Source of the DNA: Rosa chinensis
Taxonomy: Eukaryota > Streptophyta > Magnoliopsida > Rosales > Rosaceae
Assembly (NCBI RefSeq): GCF_002994745.2
Contig: NC_037088.1
Location: forward strand, 1,617,001 to 1,681,000
Direction: 5' to 3'
Length of the DNA: 64,000 nt
In this document: piece after piece, positions 45,701 to 55,105 of the stretch
Layout: the number at the start of each line of letters is the position of its first letter
Numbering within the stretch: position 1 is the stretch's first letter
Program-made: the position numbers and the translations under genes
The notes under the pieces: model-generated
Databases searched by the model: none
What the model was told of the DNA's origin: nothing
The model's input: only the letters and a program-made list of their open reading frames with translations

Positions 45701-47015
45701 TCAGAGTCCAGCGGACACAAGAGTGGAATGTCTTGACAAGCCAAGTATCACAAAAACCCTGGCGGAGATCTTTAACATTGAGGTCAATACCAGCTGGATG
45801 GACGAAGTCATTGAGTACAAGCGCAACGGCACATTGCCGGGCGACAAAGTTAAGGCGCGACAACTCCAGCGGAGGGCAACCCGCTACAACATCCAGAACG
45901 GCAAGCTGTACCGCCAGGGATTCACCCATCCCAACCTCCGCTGCCTAACCCCAGAGGAGGGAAAGGTCGTTCTGGCAGCAATTCATAGCGGAGAATGCGG
46001 AAACCATTCAGGCGCCAGATCCTTAGCCAATCGCACTATGCGACAAGGCTATTTTTGGCCTACTCTCGGCGACGATGCCCGCCAGGTAGCAAGATCATGC
46101 CACAAGTGCCAACAATTTGCTGACATCCTGCATGCACCGGCGGAACCACTATCGGTCATCGTCGCCCCATGGATCCACTCAACTTGGGGCCTGGATCTGA
46201 TGGGAAAATTTCAAACCGCCAAGGGCCAGTTCAAGTACATCATAGTGGCTATCGACTACGACAGCAAGTGGATAGAGGCGGAACCACTAACAGCAATAAC
46301 TACCGCCAAGGTAATTCACTTCCTCTGGAAGAACATCTACTGCCGTTACGGTGTCCCACACACGAAAATCACCGACAATGGCACACAATTCAACAACAAG
46401 GAGCTCATCTCTTTCACCGCCAACTTGGGTACTAAGATGAGTTTTGCATCTGTCGCCCACCCCCAGACCAACGGTCAGGTCGAAGCAGCAAACAAGATAA
46501 TCAAAAGGCTGCTGAAGAAAAAACTCGACAAAGCAAAGGGTCTATGGGCGGAGAAACTCCCGGAAGTTCTATGGGCCATCAGAACAACCCCAACTTCCGC
46601 AACAGGTGAAACTCCCTTCTGCATGATGTTCGGAACGGAGGCTGTCCTGCCCATTGAGGTCTCTCAACCTACCGCCAGAGTCGAGGGCTACCGCCCAGAG
46701 ACCAACACTGACGGCATCAACCTGGACAAGGACCTCCTGGAGGAAAAGCGACACAGGGCCCACCTATGCAACCTGCAAAACAAGCAGCGGGTATCACGTT
46801 TCTACAACGCCAGAGTCAAGGCCCGGAACCTCCAACTGGGGGACTGGGTAATGAAGGAAGTCATTCCACCGCCAACAAAGCTTCGCCCAACTTGGGAAGG
46901 TCCATACAAAATTGTGGAAGTCGTTAGCCCAGGCACCTTCTACTTAATGGACAAGGACGGCGTCACAACGACCCACCCTTGGAATATCGAACACCTTCGG
47001 TATTATTACAAATAG
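42648..47015 (+). CDS. gypsy Gag C-terminus and Pol polyprotein
   Basis: An open frame of 1455 codons; its first codons overlap gag in the other frame, and true homology begins at about 42720. Order: CCHC-type knuckle (nt 42882), aspartic protease with LVDSGSAVNVIF (residue about 211), reverse transcriptase (about 440-605) with KKPSGKWRMCVDFKNLN and the catalytic YVDDM, first RNase H (about 740-860), second RNase H starting LHVDGSASAKASGAG (about 890-1010), integrase zinc site HSGECGNHSG...CHKC (about 1112), and catalytic Asp in GLDLMG, Asp in DNGTQF and Glu in NGQVEAANK. It ends HPWNIEHLRYYYK. All catalytic residues that I can check are present and there is no stop. Confidence 0.95.
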   Translation: MAAGRLPKQEAERQPLQGQPPIPGDNRNKQTESSQRYAVFTVLTASYEEIYNQCKDQIPPPPSPRFPKKGKPRNTGMWCKYHEDSGHNTNSCNALKTTIETLYRDGKMDQFKVRQPPPVIANIEPLGRINTIDGGAPITNMSHRARKRYARANHPKEVCNIRYERSTKLPKSGWEPITFSEEEERGVHLPHDDPFLIDAILDRWSVGRILVDSGSAVNVIFSGCYNNLKRNKKLLQDHEPLLSFSGDITQPLGSDYMRLTIGSSPCMAEVHTEFIIVDCFSSYNAIIGRPALNKLKCIIAGYMLLMKFPTPNGTGCVRGSQQLARECYSTTIARSTRRHEILTVGNQAPPPDIFEDPRDEEEKYVRKEPVNPETSLKVISISDEHPERTVRIGAQLDPEVAAELTQFLRDNAAVFAWSYADMPGISPEIITHKLTIKPSFHPIKQRRRAFDEEKYRAIGEEVAKLQGIGFIRQVIYPQWISNLVMVKKPSGKWRMCVDFKNLNKACPKDSFPLPRIDQLVDATAGHELLSMMDAFSGYNQIKMHPSDQECTTFTTDKGLYCYNVMPFGLKNAGATYQRLMNAMFAEHLGKIIEVYVDDMLVKSIKASGHVANLKIIVTILLAYGMRLNPEKCFFGVTASKFLGYIVSERGIEANPDKVQAILDLADPEYKVHVQCLQGKLTALSRFISRLTDRCAPFFKLLKTTHKKVINWNPECQAAFQGLKDYLAAVPLLSIPVQGETLFIYLAVSVSAVSCTIVRREGQDELPVFYAGRGMNGAETRYPPLEQLALALIVAARRLRQYFQAHTIHVLTNQPLRQVMQNPEHSGRLSKWAIELSEFDIDYKPRTAMKGQAVADFIAELTERQPSPSTENEPGTEMVTAKEPAPLQSDWNLHVDGSASAKASGAGVILTGPGGLNVEYALKFNFKASNNMAEYEALIAGLLLAIDSGADSVNIFSDSQLVVNQVNDSFQAKDQQLAAYLGYVKTLLKKFKFHNITQIPREKNAKADSLARLATAQPHQSPADTRVECLDKPSITKTLAEIFNIEVNTSWMDEVIEYKRNGTLPGDKVKARQLQRRATRYNIQNGKLYRQGFTHPNLRCLTPEEGKVVLAAIHSGECGNHSGARSLANRTMRQGYFWPTLGDDARQVARSCHKCQQFADILHAPAEPLSVIVAPWIHSTWGLDLMGKFQTAKGQFKYIIVAIDYDSKWIEAEPLTAITTAKVIHFLWKNIYCRYGVPHTKITDNGTQFNNKELISFTANLGTKMSFASVAHPQTNGQVEAANKIIKRLLKKKLDKAKGLWAEKLPEVLWAIRTTPTSATGETPFCMMFGTEAVLPIEVSQPTARVEGYRPETNTDGINLDKDLLEEKRHRAHLCNLQNKQRVSRFYNARVKARNLQLGDWVMKEVIPPPTKLRPTWEGPYKIVEVVSPGTFYLMDKDGVTTTHPWNIEHLRYYYK

Positions 47016-47428
47016 TCATGCCGCTACCCAAGAGCATCTTGACTTAGCTAAATTTTTGTTCAATATTTAGCTAAGGGAAGCTACCCAACGGGTACTACCC
47101 CTCTTTTGTAAACGCTGATCAGTCAGCTATCAATGAAACGAGGAATTATTCAAACCATTGTTACCAAGTCTAGCACTGAGGGCAACTGGCAACGCCAGGA
47201 ATCGTCAGCGGACCACGTCCGCTACGTGGTGCACTTGGACCAATTTTAATTCCTTTAATGTTTCATTGCTTGGCAAAAGAAAAATCTCTACGTCAAAACT
47301 CTAGCGGTACAAACACATCATGACAAACGTCAAACTCTGAAATTTCATTTCAGGGCTGGGACTCCCCACCCAAAATAGTTCATTATTACAGTGTAAAAAA
47401 AAAAAACCTATGGAAGTCTCAGCTGGTT

Positions 47429-48972
47429 TCAGCGGTTGTCTTCGGCTTCTCCGGCTTCAACTGACGGCGGCACGACCGATCGGCTCGCCTGATCGGACCC
47501 TCGAGCTGTCGGACTGGGAGTCTCCATTGTACCATCCGCCCGGGTGTGTGCCTCCAGAAATCCGGCACGTGACACCTCCGACGGGGTCTGCTGGGGAGTC
47601 TGACGGGACCTTTCCGGCGGATGGGAGCTACTTTCCCCGCTGCCCGAATGGGTACCTGCCGCAGTGGGAGGCACGACTTCTGTCTCCGGCGGGACACCAT
47701 CGACCACCGGCACGTCGGGCTGTGACGCCTTTACAAAGTCAATGGCGCCCTTCCGCGTCAACATGTCTATATTTGCCCGGGCCCCAGACTTCGCCGCTTC
47801 GGTCAATGTCTTTTTATACTCCGCCGACATCTTGAACGCTTCAACGGCGGCGGCTGCAGAAGAACTCTGTTCATTTTTCAGGCGGTTGACCTCCCCGTCC
47901 AGCCGCTGCATCTCACCCAGTCTGGCGGCAGACTCCCGCTGCACAATAATGAGCTTCTTATCTTTAGCGGCTATCCGCTCCTGCAGCAATGCGATCTCCT
48001 GCTCCAACTGGGAGACGCGTTCATTCCTCTCCAGGTCCCGCCTTATGGCCGCATTAAGCTTGCCGCGGGCGTCCGCATAGTCACACTCCGCCTTGGCCAG
48101 CCCCTGCTCGGCCTCCGCCAATCTCTCCTTGGCCTCCGCCAGCTCCCTCTGGAGACCTCCGATCTCCCCCCTGAGCTCTTCCTCAATCCGGGGCTGCTTA
48201 GACGCCGCCTCGAACATATCATGTAACCCCGCAGATATTTGACCAAACGCCGAGCTGAAGGGCGATTGGTCAATTGCCGTCGGGCGCGATATGCCCGCCA
48301 GACCCCCGAACCCCAGCCGCTCGCACAGATGGAAAAGGAATGCCCGCTCCCCTTCTGTCATGAATGGCGCATACTCGGCAAAGGAGTCCAGATCACTGAC
48401 GGCTGCTGCCTCCCCCTCCGCCACTGCACCCTTCGACGCAGCTTGTCGAGCCTTCTTTTGTTGGCGGACTCCGATCACCACCTCTTCTTCCTCTTCCTCG
48501 ACGGGGGAGTCAGGCTGCCGGCATTTTTTCTCCAACGCCCGTTGTGTCCCAGCAGCGGTCCTCGTCACCCGCACCGGCGGCTCACCCCGGGACTCGGTGG
48601 CAGTCCCCGTCGGCTGCACCGTCTTCTTTTGAGGACCGCGCCGGGTGGTAGGCATCCGTTCCCGCGGCCTTGTACCAACATTCCCCCTCTCCCCGCCACC
48701 CACTTGGGTGTCCGCCTGCACTACCGGCAGGCCATCCTCACCCAGATGGGAGTGGTGCGGCATCGGCAGCTCCACCGCAACCTCAGACTGGCTCAGCACC
48801 AGCGTCTCCGGGTTCACCACCGTCTGCTGGGCCGCCAGCCCCTCGGCATACATAGCCTCCAGAAAATTTTCTATCTCGGCACGATCCATTGCTTTTTCGA
48901 AAGCGTCGCGACTAGATTTGTTACCGGGCGGGGTTTCTGAAAAGAAAAACACAAGCACCCGTCAGTCCGGAT

Positions 48973-49013
<41 letters not shown>

Positions 49014-50161
49014 AGGTGTGGCGGAGTGGCTCTCACCAATAGAGCGAGTTAGCCCCAGGTCGACCAGCAATTCCCAACCGGTCAGAAGACGGAAGTCAAG
49101 CAAATTGCGGTTCCGCCAGCAGCTGCGGATCCTCGCCACGCGACACTCCTCTTCGCGCGTCAGAATATACCTTAGTCCCGCTGCACAAACACAATAATCA
49201 TTAGCAAAAACCGCAGGTTTGCAAAAGTTTGAAACCGCCAGTTAGTTTTAGCGGAAACCAGTTGCCAACCTCGGATGGGCTGGAATTCCGACTTAGTCTT
49301 AAACGTCGGCCCCTCCACATTCGACCTAGTATGGTACTCCCAGCCATCTGTGGCGACACAGAAGGTCCCCCGCCAGTAGGACATTGAGTCCCTTAGATTC
49401 TCAATCAACTTGGGCGCTCCCTGGCGGCGGCTCAGGTTCACGCACCCTCTGCAACCTCGGCGCTTCACATACACTAGCTCGTAGAAGTGAAGCACTTCCG
49501 CCACGGTAGGCCCCTCGCACCCCGACAAGCGCCACAAGGAGTTCATCGCCAACAGCAACCGCCACATGTTGGGACAGATCTGCCCAAAGGCAAGACCAAA
49601 CTCGCACACAAGAATTTGGAGATTGGGCACTAGCGGGAATGTCACTCCTTGGCGGAATATGGCCTCGTGCACGGCAGCACATCCCGCTGGGAGCATCGAG
49701 GCCTTCTCATCCGCTGTCGGGGGGCGCAGCTTCACCGAGCCTGGCAACCGGAACGTCCGCTTCATCCGGTTAACAGCGGCGGCATCCATCCGCCCACCTG
49801 CCTCGTCGACGGCGGTGCCATCTGAGAGGTACCACGCCGACTCAACATTTTGGCCCGGCGCTTCCCCTTCGCCAGCGGAGCCGCTAGCAGCACTATTGCT
49901 CGCCAAGCGCTCGTCGCGCCTAGCCAACTCACCCGCCCTAGAGCTCTCTGGACGCGAACCACGATCCATAGCTATTTCCCAGGGGATGGTCCGAAGTGGC
50001 TCAACTTCAAGCGGTTCTGGCAGTGAGGTTCCTGCATGGGCAGACGGACGCAACGAGTCAATAAAGGTCATATCCGCCACGCTGAACGACACGTCAGACC
50101 CGGAATCCTCACTGCTCGAAATATCTATGACGTTGGCCATCCCAAACCCTAAAACCCACAT
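47429..50161 (-). CDS. antisense three-exon gene inside the gypsy element (PF04195-like plus coiled coil)
   Basis: Minus strand, start ATG at 50161 (MWVLGFGMANVIDISSSED). Proposed exons are 50161-49270, 49180-49037 and 48936-47429, with GT/AG at both introns (CCGAG/GTTGGC, TTTGTGCAG/CGGG; CTATTG/GTGAGA, CTTTTCAG/AAACC). The total is 2544 nt, exactly 848 codons with the stop. Exon 1 has a Ser/Glu-rich start and the block FRQGVTFPLVPNLQIL, FGLAFGQICPNMWRLL; with exon 2 (GLRYILTREEE, LLDFRLLTGWELL) it resembles Pfam PF04195, the putative gypsy-type transposon domain. Exon 3 has a long coiled coil (ELRGEIGGLQRELAEAKERL and on) and an acidic SPVEEEEEEVV tract. Antisense extra genes are known in Tat-lineage elements. 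Function unknown. Intron 2 contains a 38 bp T-run (minus strand). Confidence 0.8.
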
Positions 50162-50919
50162 CAGTTAGCACAAATACAGATCTAACCTACTCTCACATCA
50201 GATATAGCCAAAGATGCCAAGAACAACTACCCACAAAAATACCAAAACAAAAACAACCGCACGCTCAACCCAGATTAGACCGTCTAGCAAAACCCAAAAC
50301 CCCAACTTTCTGTCAAACACCATAACCTCCCTCAAATCTCTCCCTACACCCTCCGAAAACAGCACAGAAGCAATATCATACCATTAACAGAAATACCAAA
50401 ACCCAGAAACCACCATTGCAGATTCAATGAAACAGGAAGAGGATCCGAAATACCAACCTCACGTCGAAGACTTTGGAGTGCAGTTCGTCTTCACTAACAG
50501 ATTTCGTCCTCTCCAGTCCGACTACTCCACGCAAACCCGGGGATCTCCTTCGCAATTCGCAGGCGAACAAGGCTCGAAGCAGGCAACTCAGATTTGAAGA
50601 TTTTCCAGAAATGTCGAAACTCGCTCAGTTCCCCCCTTTTTATGTCAACATCAAATAATCCTGAGCCGTCCGCTACAAAACTACATCACGTACCAACCGT
50701 ACACGTGTCCCACGTCTTCATTAACTCCCTGGATTAACCGAGGCGTCGCCTCGGTTACGAAATCCATCATTACTCGCATTAATGACGAGAAGACGGCTAG
50801 GCTTAGGAGGCAAGCCTCCAGACGCTAACCCTCTCAGAGTTAGCCACGTGTCAACCGTCATCATTCTTTGGCTTCCAAGGGAAGTCACCACCTGACAAGT
50901 AAACCCCCCAACCATGGCA

Positions 50920-51600
50920 AGTCTCCGCTGAGCGAAACCCCGCCAGCGGATCCTCACTTGTCATCTTCCAAGTGACGGAGTCTCCGCTGAGCGAAACCCC
51001 GCCAGCGGATCTTCACTTGTCATCTCCCTAGTGACGGAGCCTCCGCTGAGCGAAACCCCGCCAGCGGATCCTCACTTACATCTCCCAAGTGACGGAGTCT
51101 CCGCTGAGCGAAACCCCGCCAGCGGATCCTCACTTGTCATCTTCCAAGTGACGGAGTCTCCACTGAGCGAAACCCCGCCAGCGGATCCTCACTTGCATCT
51201 TCCAAGTGACGGAGTCTCCGCTGAGCGAAACCCCGCCAGAGGATCCTCACTTGCATCTCCCAAGTGACGGAGTCTCCGCTGAGCGAAACCCCGCCAGCGG
51301 ATCCTCACTTGTCATCTCCCTGGTGACGGAGCCTCCGCTGAGCGAAACCCCGCCAGCGGATCCTCACTTACATCTCCCAAGTGACGGAGTCTCCGCTGAG
51401 CGAAACCCCGCCAGCGGATCCTCACTTGTCATCTTCCAAGTGACGGAGTCTCCGCTGAGCGAAACCCCGCCAGCGGATCCTCACTTGCATCTCCCAAGTG
51501 ACGGAGTCTCCGCTGAGCGAAACCCCGCCAGCGAGTCCTCACTTGCATCTCCCAAGTGACGGAGTCTCCGCTGAGCGAAACCCCGCCGGCGGAGCTTCTC
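50920..51600. repeat. 58-60 bp tandem array, about 12 units, with higher-order structure
   Basis: Each unit contains GGAGTCTCCGCTGAGCGAAA and CCCCGCCAGCGGATCCTCAC, with a variable linker (CTTGTCATCTTCCAAGTGAC, or shorter forms). TCCGCTGAG is at 50923, 50983, 51042, 51100, 51159 (variant) and 51217, and so on to about 51570. Linker variants recur in the same order at 51001-51120 and 51301-51420, giving a higher-order period of about 300 bp. It lies between the start of the antisense gene and the 3' LTR. A promoter or enhancer role for that gene is a guess. Reading frames over it are repeat artefacts. Confidence 0.85.
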
Positions 51601-52209
51601 TCCTCATTTGGTAAACGGGGCGTCCTCCGCTACACAGCGCACCGCTGGCTGACCCCATTTCTCATCTGACAAGCTGCGTACTTTATTCAGCGCAACACCG
51701 CTCAATAAAATACCAGGCACGTCTACTTGACGCTGCTTCCTGCTACATCTAGCGGGGGGACTTCCGCCAGCGGCGGATCCCGAGGCCACGCCTCTCTGAC
51801 AACGCCGCCACGCGGAGTTACGGTCAGAATGTCCCTACGGGACACGGGGACTAGTCAACAGTCTACGACAGCCCTGATCAGGTACGTTGACCCCCGTCAC
51901 CTGGGTGCTAAGATTGGGCTCGCAACCCAACACCCTCTGCTCCGTGCAGCGCTGCTCCGTGCAGCTCCCCCTCAACAAACAATAACAACGACCATCCGGA
52001 GGTCCATCTTAGCCGGGGAGTGGGGGACTCCCTGGGGGGCCTAGCAGGGGCCCACCCGAAAGGGCACAAAGCGTTTGCTCAGTAAATCCATGGTTGACAA
52101 CGCACTGACGCTAATTATGCTTCTGCAAAGTCTAGCGGGAGAAACGCTTCAAACCGCCGATCAACTCCCCAACCAAGATTGCCCTCCTTGACTGGGGATT
52201 TGGGGGACT

Positions 52210-52724
52210 TGTACATGCATGTCCATTTGCAAGCATAATTAGCTATAATGAGCCACGCTCATGGTACCACCAGGGGTACCAACGCCCACCATATGGGTGA
52301 CTGGCGTAAAGACAGTTAGCCGGGTTACCGCCTGAGCCCCGGATCAACCCCAAAGCACCGCCGACGCGCCGCCACGCGCCGTGTCAAGATGGCATCAGAA
52401 GCTACTGAAACTGGGAACTGAAGCACCATCAGTCCCACATCGAAAACAAAGAGAAGATCATCCTCTTCCTCACCTATAAAAGGTTCTCTCCTCTCTCCTC
52501 ATTAATGACGCATTCAATACTTACCTACTATTACTTTGTCAACATAAATACATTGACTAACTTAGGCATCGGAGAGTTGAAGACCGCCCGGCGCGGTCTC
52601 CCTCTGACGCCCATTGTATTTTATTTGACAGGTAACGGGAACCACTCACAACAAAGGTATCGATCCGCCTGCCGGATCAGCGTTAACTAAGGTCCAGCTA
52701 CCGCTAGACTTTTAGACATTAACA
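52210..52724 (+). repeat. gypsy 3' LTR (515 bp)
   Basis: Reads identical to the 5' LTR over its whole length. The purine tract precedes it, and the target duplicate ATGCT follows at 52725. Confidence 0.95.
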
Positions 52725-53157
52725 ATGCTTCTTTATATTGTTTATCTTGTGTTTGTTTTTGTGATATGACGTATGTCATTTGTAATCTATGCAGTTGATT
52801 GGATAATATCTCTGTTCAAAATCGGGTAGGGAGTATTCCAAAGGAATTTATGGCAGGTAGTGGCCTGCCATCTCTAGGTCGTGTGAAGCTAGCTGATCTC
52901 GTACCTTCTGAAGGCCTTCCATCAGATTCTTACAAACTATCTGTTTCAACTTTGTCACAATCATTGGCCGCCCAGTATTCCGCTGCCATTATTCAATTAT
53001 CAGTGAGTGATGGAGCTTTTAAAGGTTCGGTTTAGATTCTGCTCGCCTCTACTTTCATCAGAGAGCATCATACCCAGCTCCTGATATTGTTCAAACCAAT
53101 GACCCTCGCGAATGGTGCAAGACTTCTGGTTATAATGCAGATCCTCACTTATGGCTA

Positions 53158-53349
53158 TGAAGTTTTTTTTGGTCAAATAGCTAATTCATTAAAGGGGAAC
53201 AAATTACAAATGTTAATGTGCATAAAGAAGCAAAAGTTCTAAGCTTGGAGGCTCAATAGACAAAAGCTTAATTAACCTACACCAAAACAGAAAAGAGAAA
53301 CAAACCGAGGCCCAAAAACCCAACAACAACCAAAACAAGTTGACATAAA
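53158..53349 (-). mobile_element. possible 3' end of a LINE in minus orientation
   Basis: A T-run at 53162-53170 begins exactly where the host gene's similarity stops and is followed by AT-rich non-coding DNA. This is what the poly-A end of a minus-strand LINE would look like. No coding part remains, so support is weak. Confidence 0.3.
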
Positions 53350-53546
53350 GAATATATATTAATACGTAACACAAAACGTGAACTGTTCCCTTCTCTCTCT
53401 CGACAAGTGCTCAGAGAGAGTTAGGGTTTAGCCTAGTTGGTGTGAGGCGCTGGTGTCTTGGTGACAGCGGACTGGTCTTGGTCCGTATGAACTGGGTTCC
53501 CCTCCTTAAATCGGTGTGGGGTTTTATTACAAAAAACTTGATAGAT

Positions 53547-54944
53547 ATGGAGGAGATGCTCGGTGGCTTTATTTGTAAACTCGCTCTTACTGAGTCGGAG
53601 GCAGTGGAGGTAGTCCTCCCTCAGAAATGACAGAAACAGATGCCGAGGCGTTTCTTCCTTGTGGGGGAGTTGTTGACGGATAAGCAATATCGAATGGATT
53701 CTCTGATCAGTACTCTTCGTGGCTTATGGATCCCGGAGGGGGCCGATCGCTCTAGGTTAACGGTGTGTCAATTGGATGGTGGTAGACGACTGCTTTTCTC
53801 TTTCACCCTTGAATCTGACCTTACTTGGGTGGTCACTAGGGCACCTTGGTCGTTTGAATGGGCTCTCTTTGCGTTGGCGGTGACAGATGGTATGGTGGAC
53901 CCGTTGAAAGTTTCGTTACAGACACAGTCTTTTTGGCTTAGAATTAGGGGTTTCCCTCCCCTATACATGGATGAGTCAACCGGAAGAGGGATTGGTAATG
54001 CGGTTAGGCAGTATGTACATACTGGTAAGGACAGGAATGGTAGCTGCTTGGGTAAGTTTCCGCGCATCCGAGTAGGGATTGATATCGGAAAGCCTCTGAA
54101 TAAAGGTGTTACTATCCCTGGAGCTGCATGGGCAGGGAACAAGCTTTTTGACTTGGAATATGAGAGATTACCACACTTTTGTCTCTATTGTGGTATGATC
54201 TCACATACCGGCTTTAGTTGTCCACGTAGAGCCTCAGGGGAGATTCCGGAGCCAACATATGATGTCCTCCTTAATAACGAGAAGAAGGAGGCTTGGCTGG
54301 CTAAGATGGAGAGGGAGAGAGAGGTGGTTGATGTCACGACTGGGGGCGGTGGGATGCGTTTTGGACTCTACCCGGCGAAGTCTTCTGGTTGGACTATGAC
54401 AGCGCCTGAGTTTCCTACAATAGGGTTCGTTAGTTCTCAGGAGGAAAGAGATGGTGCTGTTGATCAGTTATTTCCGGATGAACATGCAATGGAGATTGAG
54501 GAGGAAGGTAGGGTTAATGAGCTATCCGACGGACCGGAGATGAAGAAACGGCGGTTGGTTGTGCAGCAAGAGCATACGGCAGTAGGAGACGGTGGTTTGA
54601 ATGAGGTGCCCATTTTGCAATGTGCGCAGTTAGGGAATGCTTTGATTGCAAACTTGTTAATTGCGCGATCTGATGCAATTTCTCCATCAACAGCAATTTC
54701 TCCACAGAATGTGGATCTATTATTATTGAGAGGGAAGTCATCTCCACAATCAAAGAAGTTCTCGGCGATATCGGATCAAATTGACTTAATTATGCCCGCG
54801 AATGACTCGAGTGAGTCAAGTCCTAGCCAAACTGGGGCTACTGGTGAGCCGGGCTTTGAGACAAGTGGGGGGCCAAAAGGGGAAGGCAAATTTGGGCTCT
54901 GGGGGGAGTCAGAAGAAGGCCGGTCTGGCCCCCAAGCTGAGTAG
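53547..54944 (+). pseudogene. LINE ORF1 (DUF4283, zf-CCHC_4), one in-frame TGA
   Basis: The best start is ATG 53547 (MEEMLGGFICKLALTESE). TGA at 53628-53630 interrupts the frame, which then runs open from 53640 for 434 codons. DUF4283 features include LRGLWIPEGADR, LFSFTLESDLTWVVTRAPW and FWLRIRGFPPLYMDE. The knuckle CLYCGMISHTGFSC follows at about 54180-54230. The C-terminal third is low-complexity. The encoded protein would coat LINE RNA. Confidence 0.85.
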
Positions 54945-55105
54945 GCCTGCTGGTCCAAGTTCTAGTACTACTGGTAGGGAGATGAAGAAAGTTTACGTGA
55001 TGAGGAAGAAAACAGTTTGGTGATTGCAAAAGGTCTGAAATCGAGTTCTGGGCGCACTCCTAAGCGCTCTACCGTGATGGGTCCGGTCTCGACCCATCAC
55101 GAGTC

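Larger units (their letters stand above)
40740..52724 (+). mobile_element. Ty3/gypsy element of the Tat lineage, 12 kb, very recent
   Basis: The target duplication is ATGCT (40735-40739, 52725-52729). LTRs are 515 bp with TG/CA ends. A primer-site-like TTGGCGCCGTCTGTGGG starts at 41255, and the purine-rich tract GGGGATTTGGGGGACT ends at 52209. Contents: gag (41308 on), pol (to 47015), a non-coding zone, an antisense multi-exon gene (50161 to 47429), a tandem array (50920-51600) and the 3' LTR. Two RNase H domains in series and an antisense extra gene are traits known from the Tat/Ogre branch of plant gypsy elements. Identical LTRs put the insertion at or near the present. GC content is far above the flanking DNA. 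Confidence 0.95.
39955..53157 (+). pseudogene. 5' part of a conserved plant gene, intron 1 filled by a gypsy element
   Basis: A leader-like stretch from about 39960 (CAAAACCCTAATCTCC, CTCTCTCTTTCTG) reaches AACATG/GTCAGC at 40118-40120, where a first exon holding only the ATG would end. Exon 2 starts after CTATGCAG at 52795: LDNISVQNRVGSIPKEFMAG, LPSLGRVKLADLVPSE, LSVSTLSQSLAAQYSAAIIQ. After SDGA at about 53020 the frame breaks. The continuation (SGLDSARLYFHQRASYPAPD, then NDPREWCKTSGYNADPHLW) is read in another frame to 53157, where sequence identity to a gene ends. From memory this resembles the N-terminus of a conserved plant protein of the 2-oxoglutarate/Fe(II) oxygenase-like type; I hold that loosely. 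The later exons are not in the window. Confidence 0.6.

Noticed and set aside
51031..51559. Repetitive frames encoding SETPPADPHLHLPS-type text
   Set aside because: They come from the 58-60 bp tandem array, have no start context and no family.
50920..51600. CRISPR-like regular spacing
   Set aside because: Units are contiguous with no unique spacers, and the setting is a plant retrotransposon.
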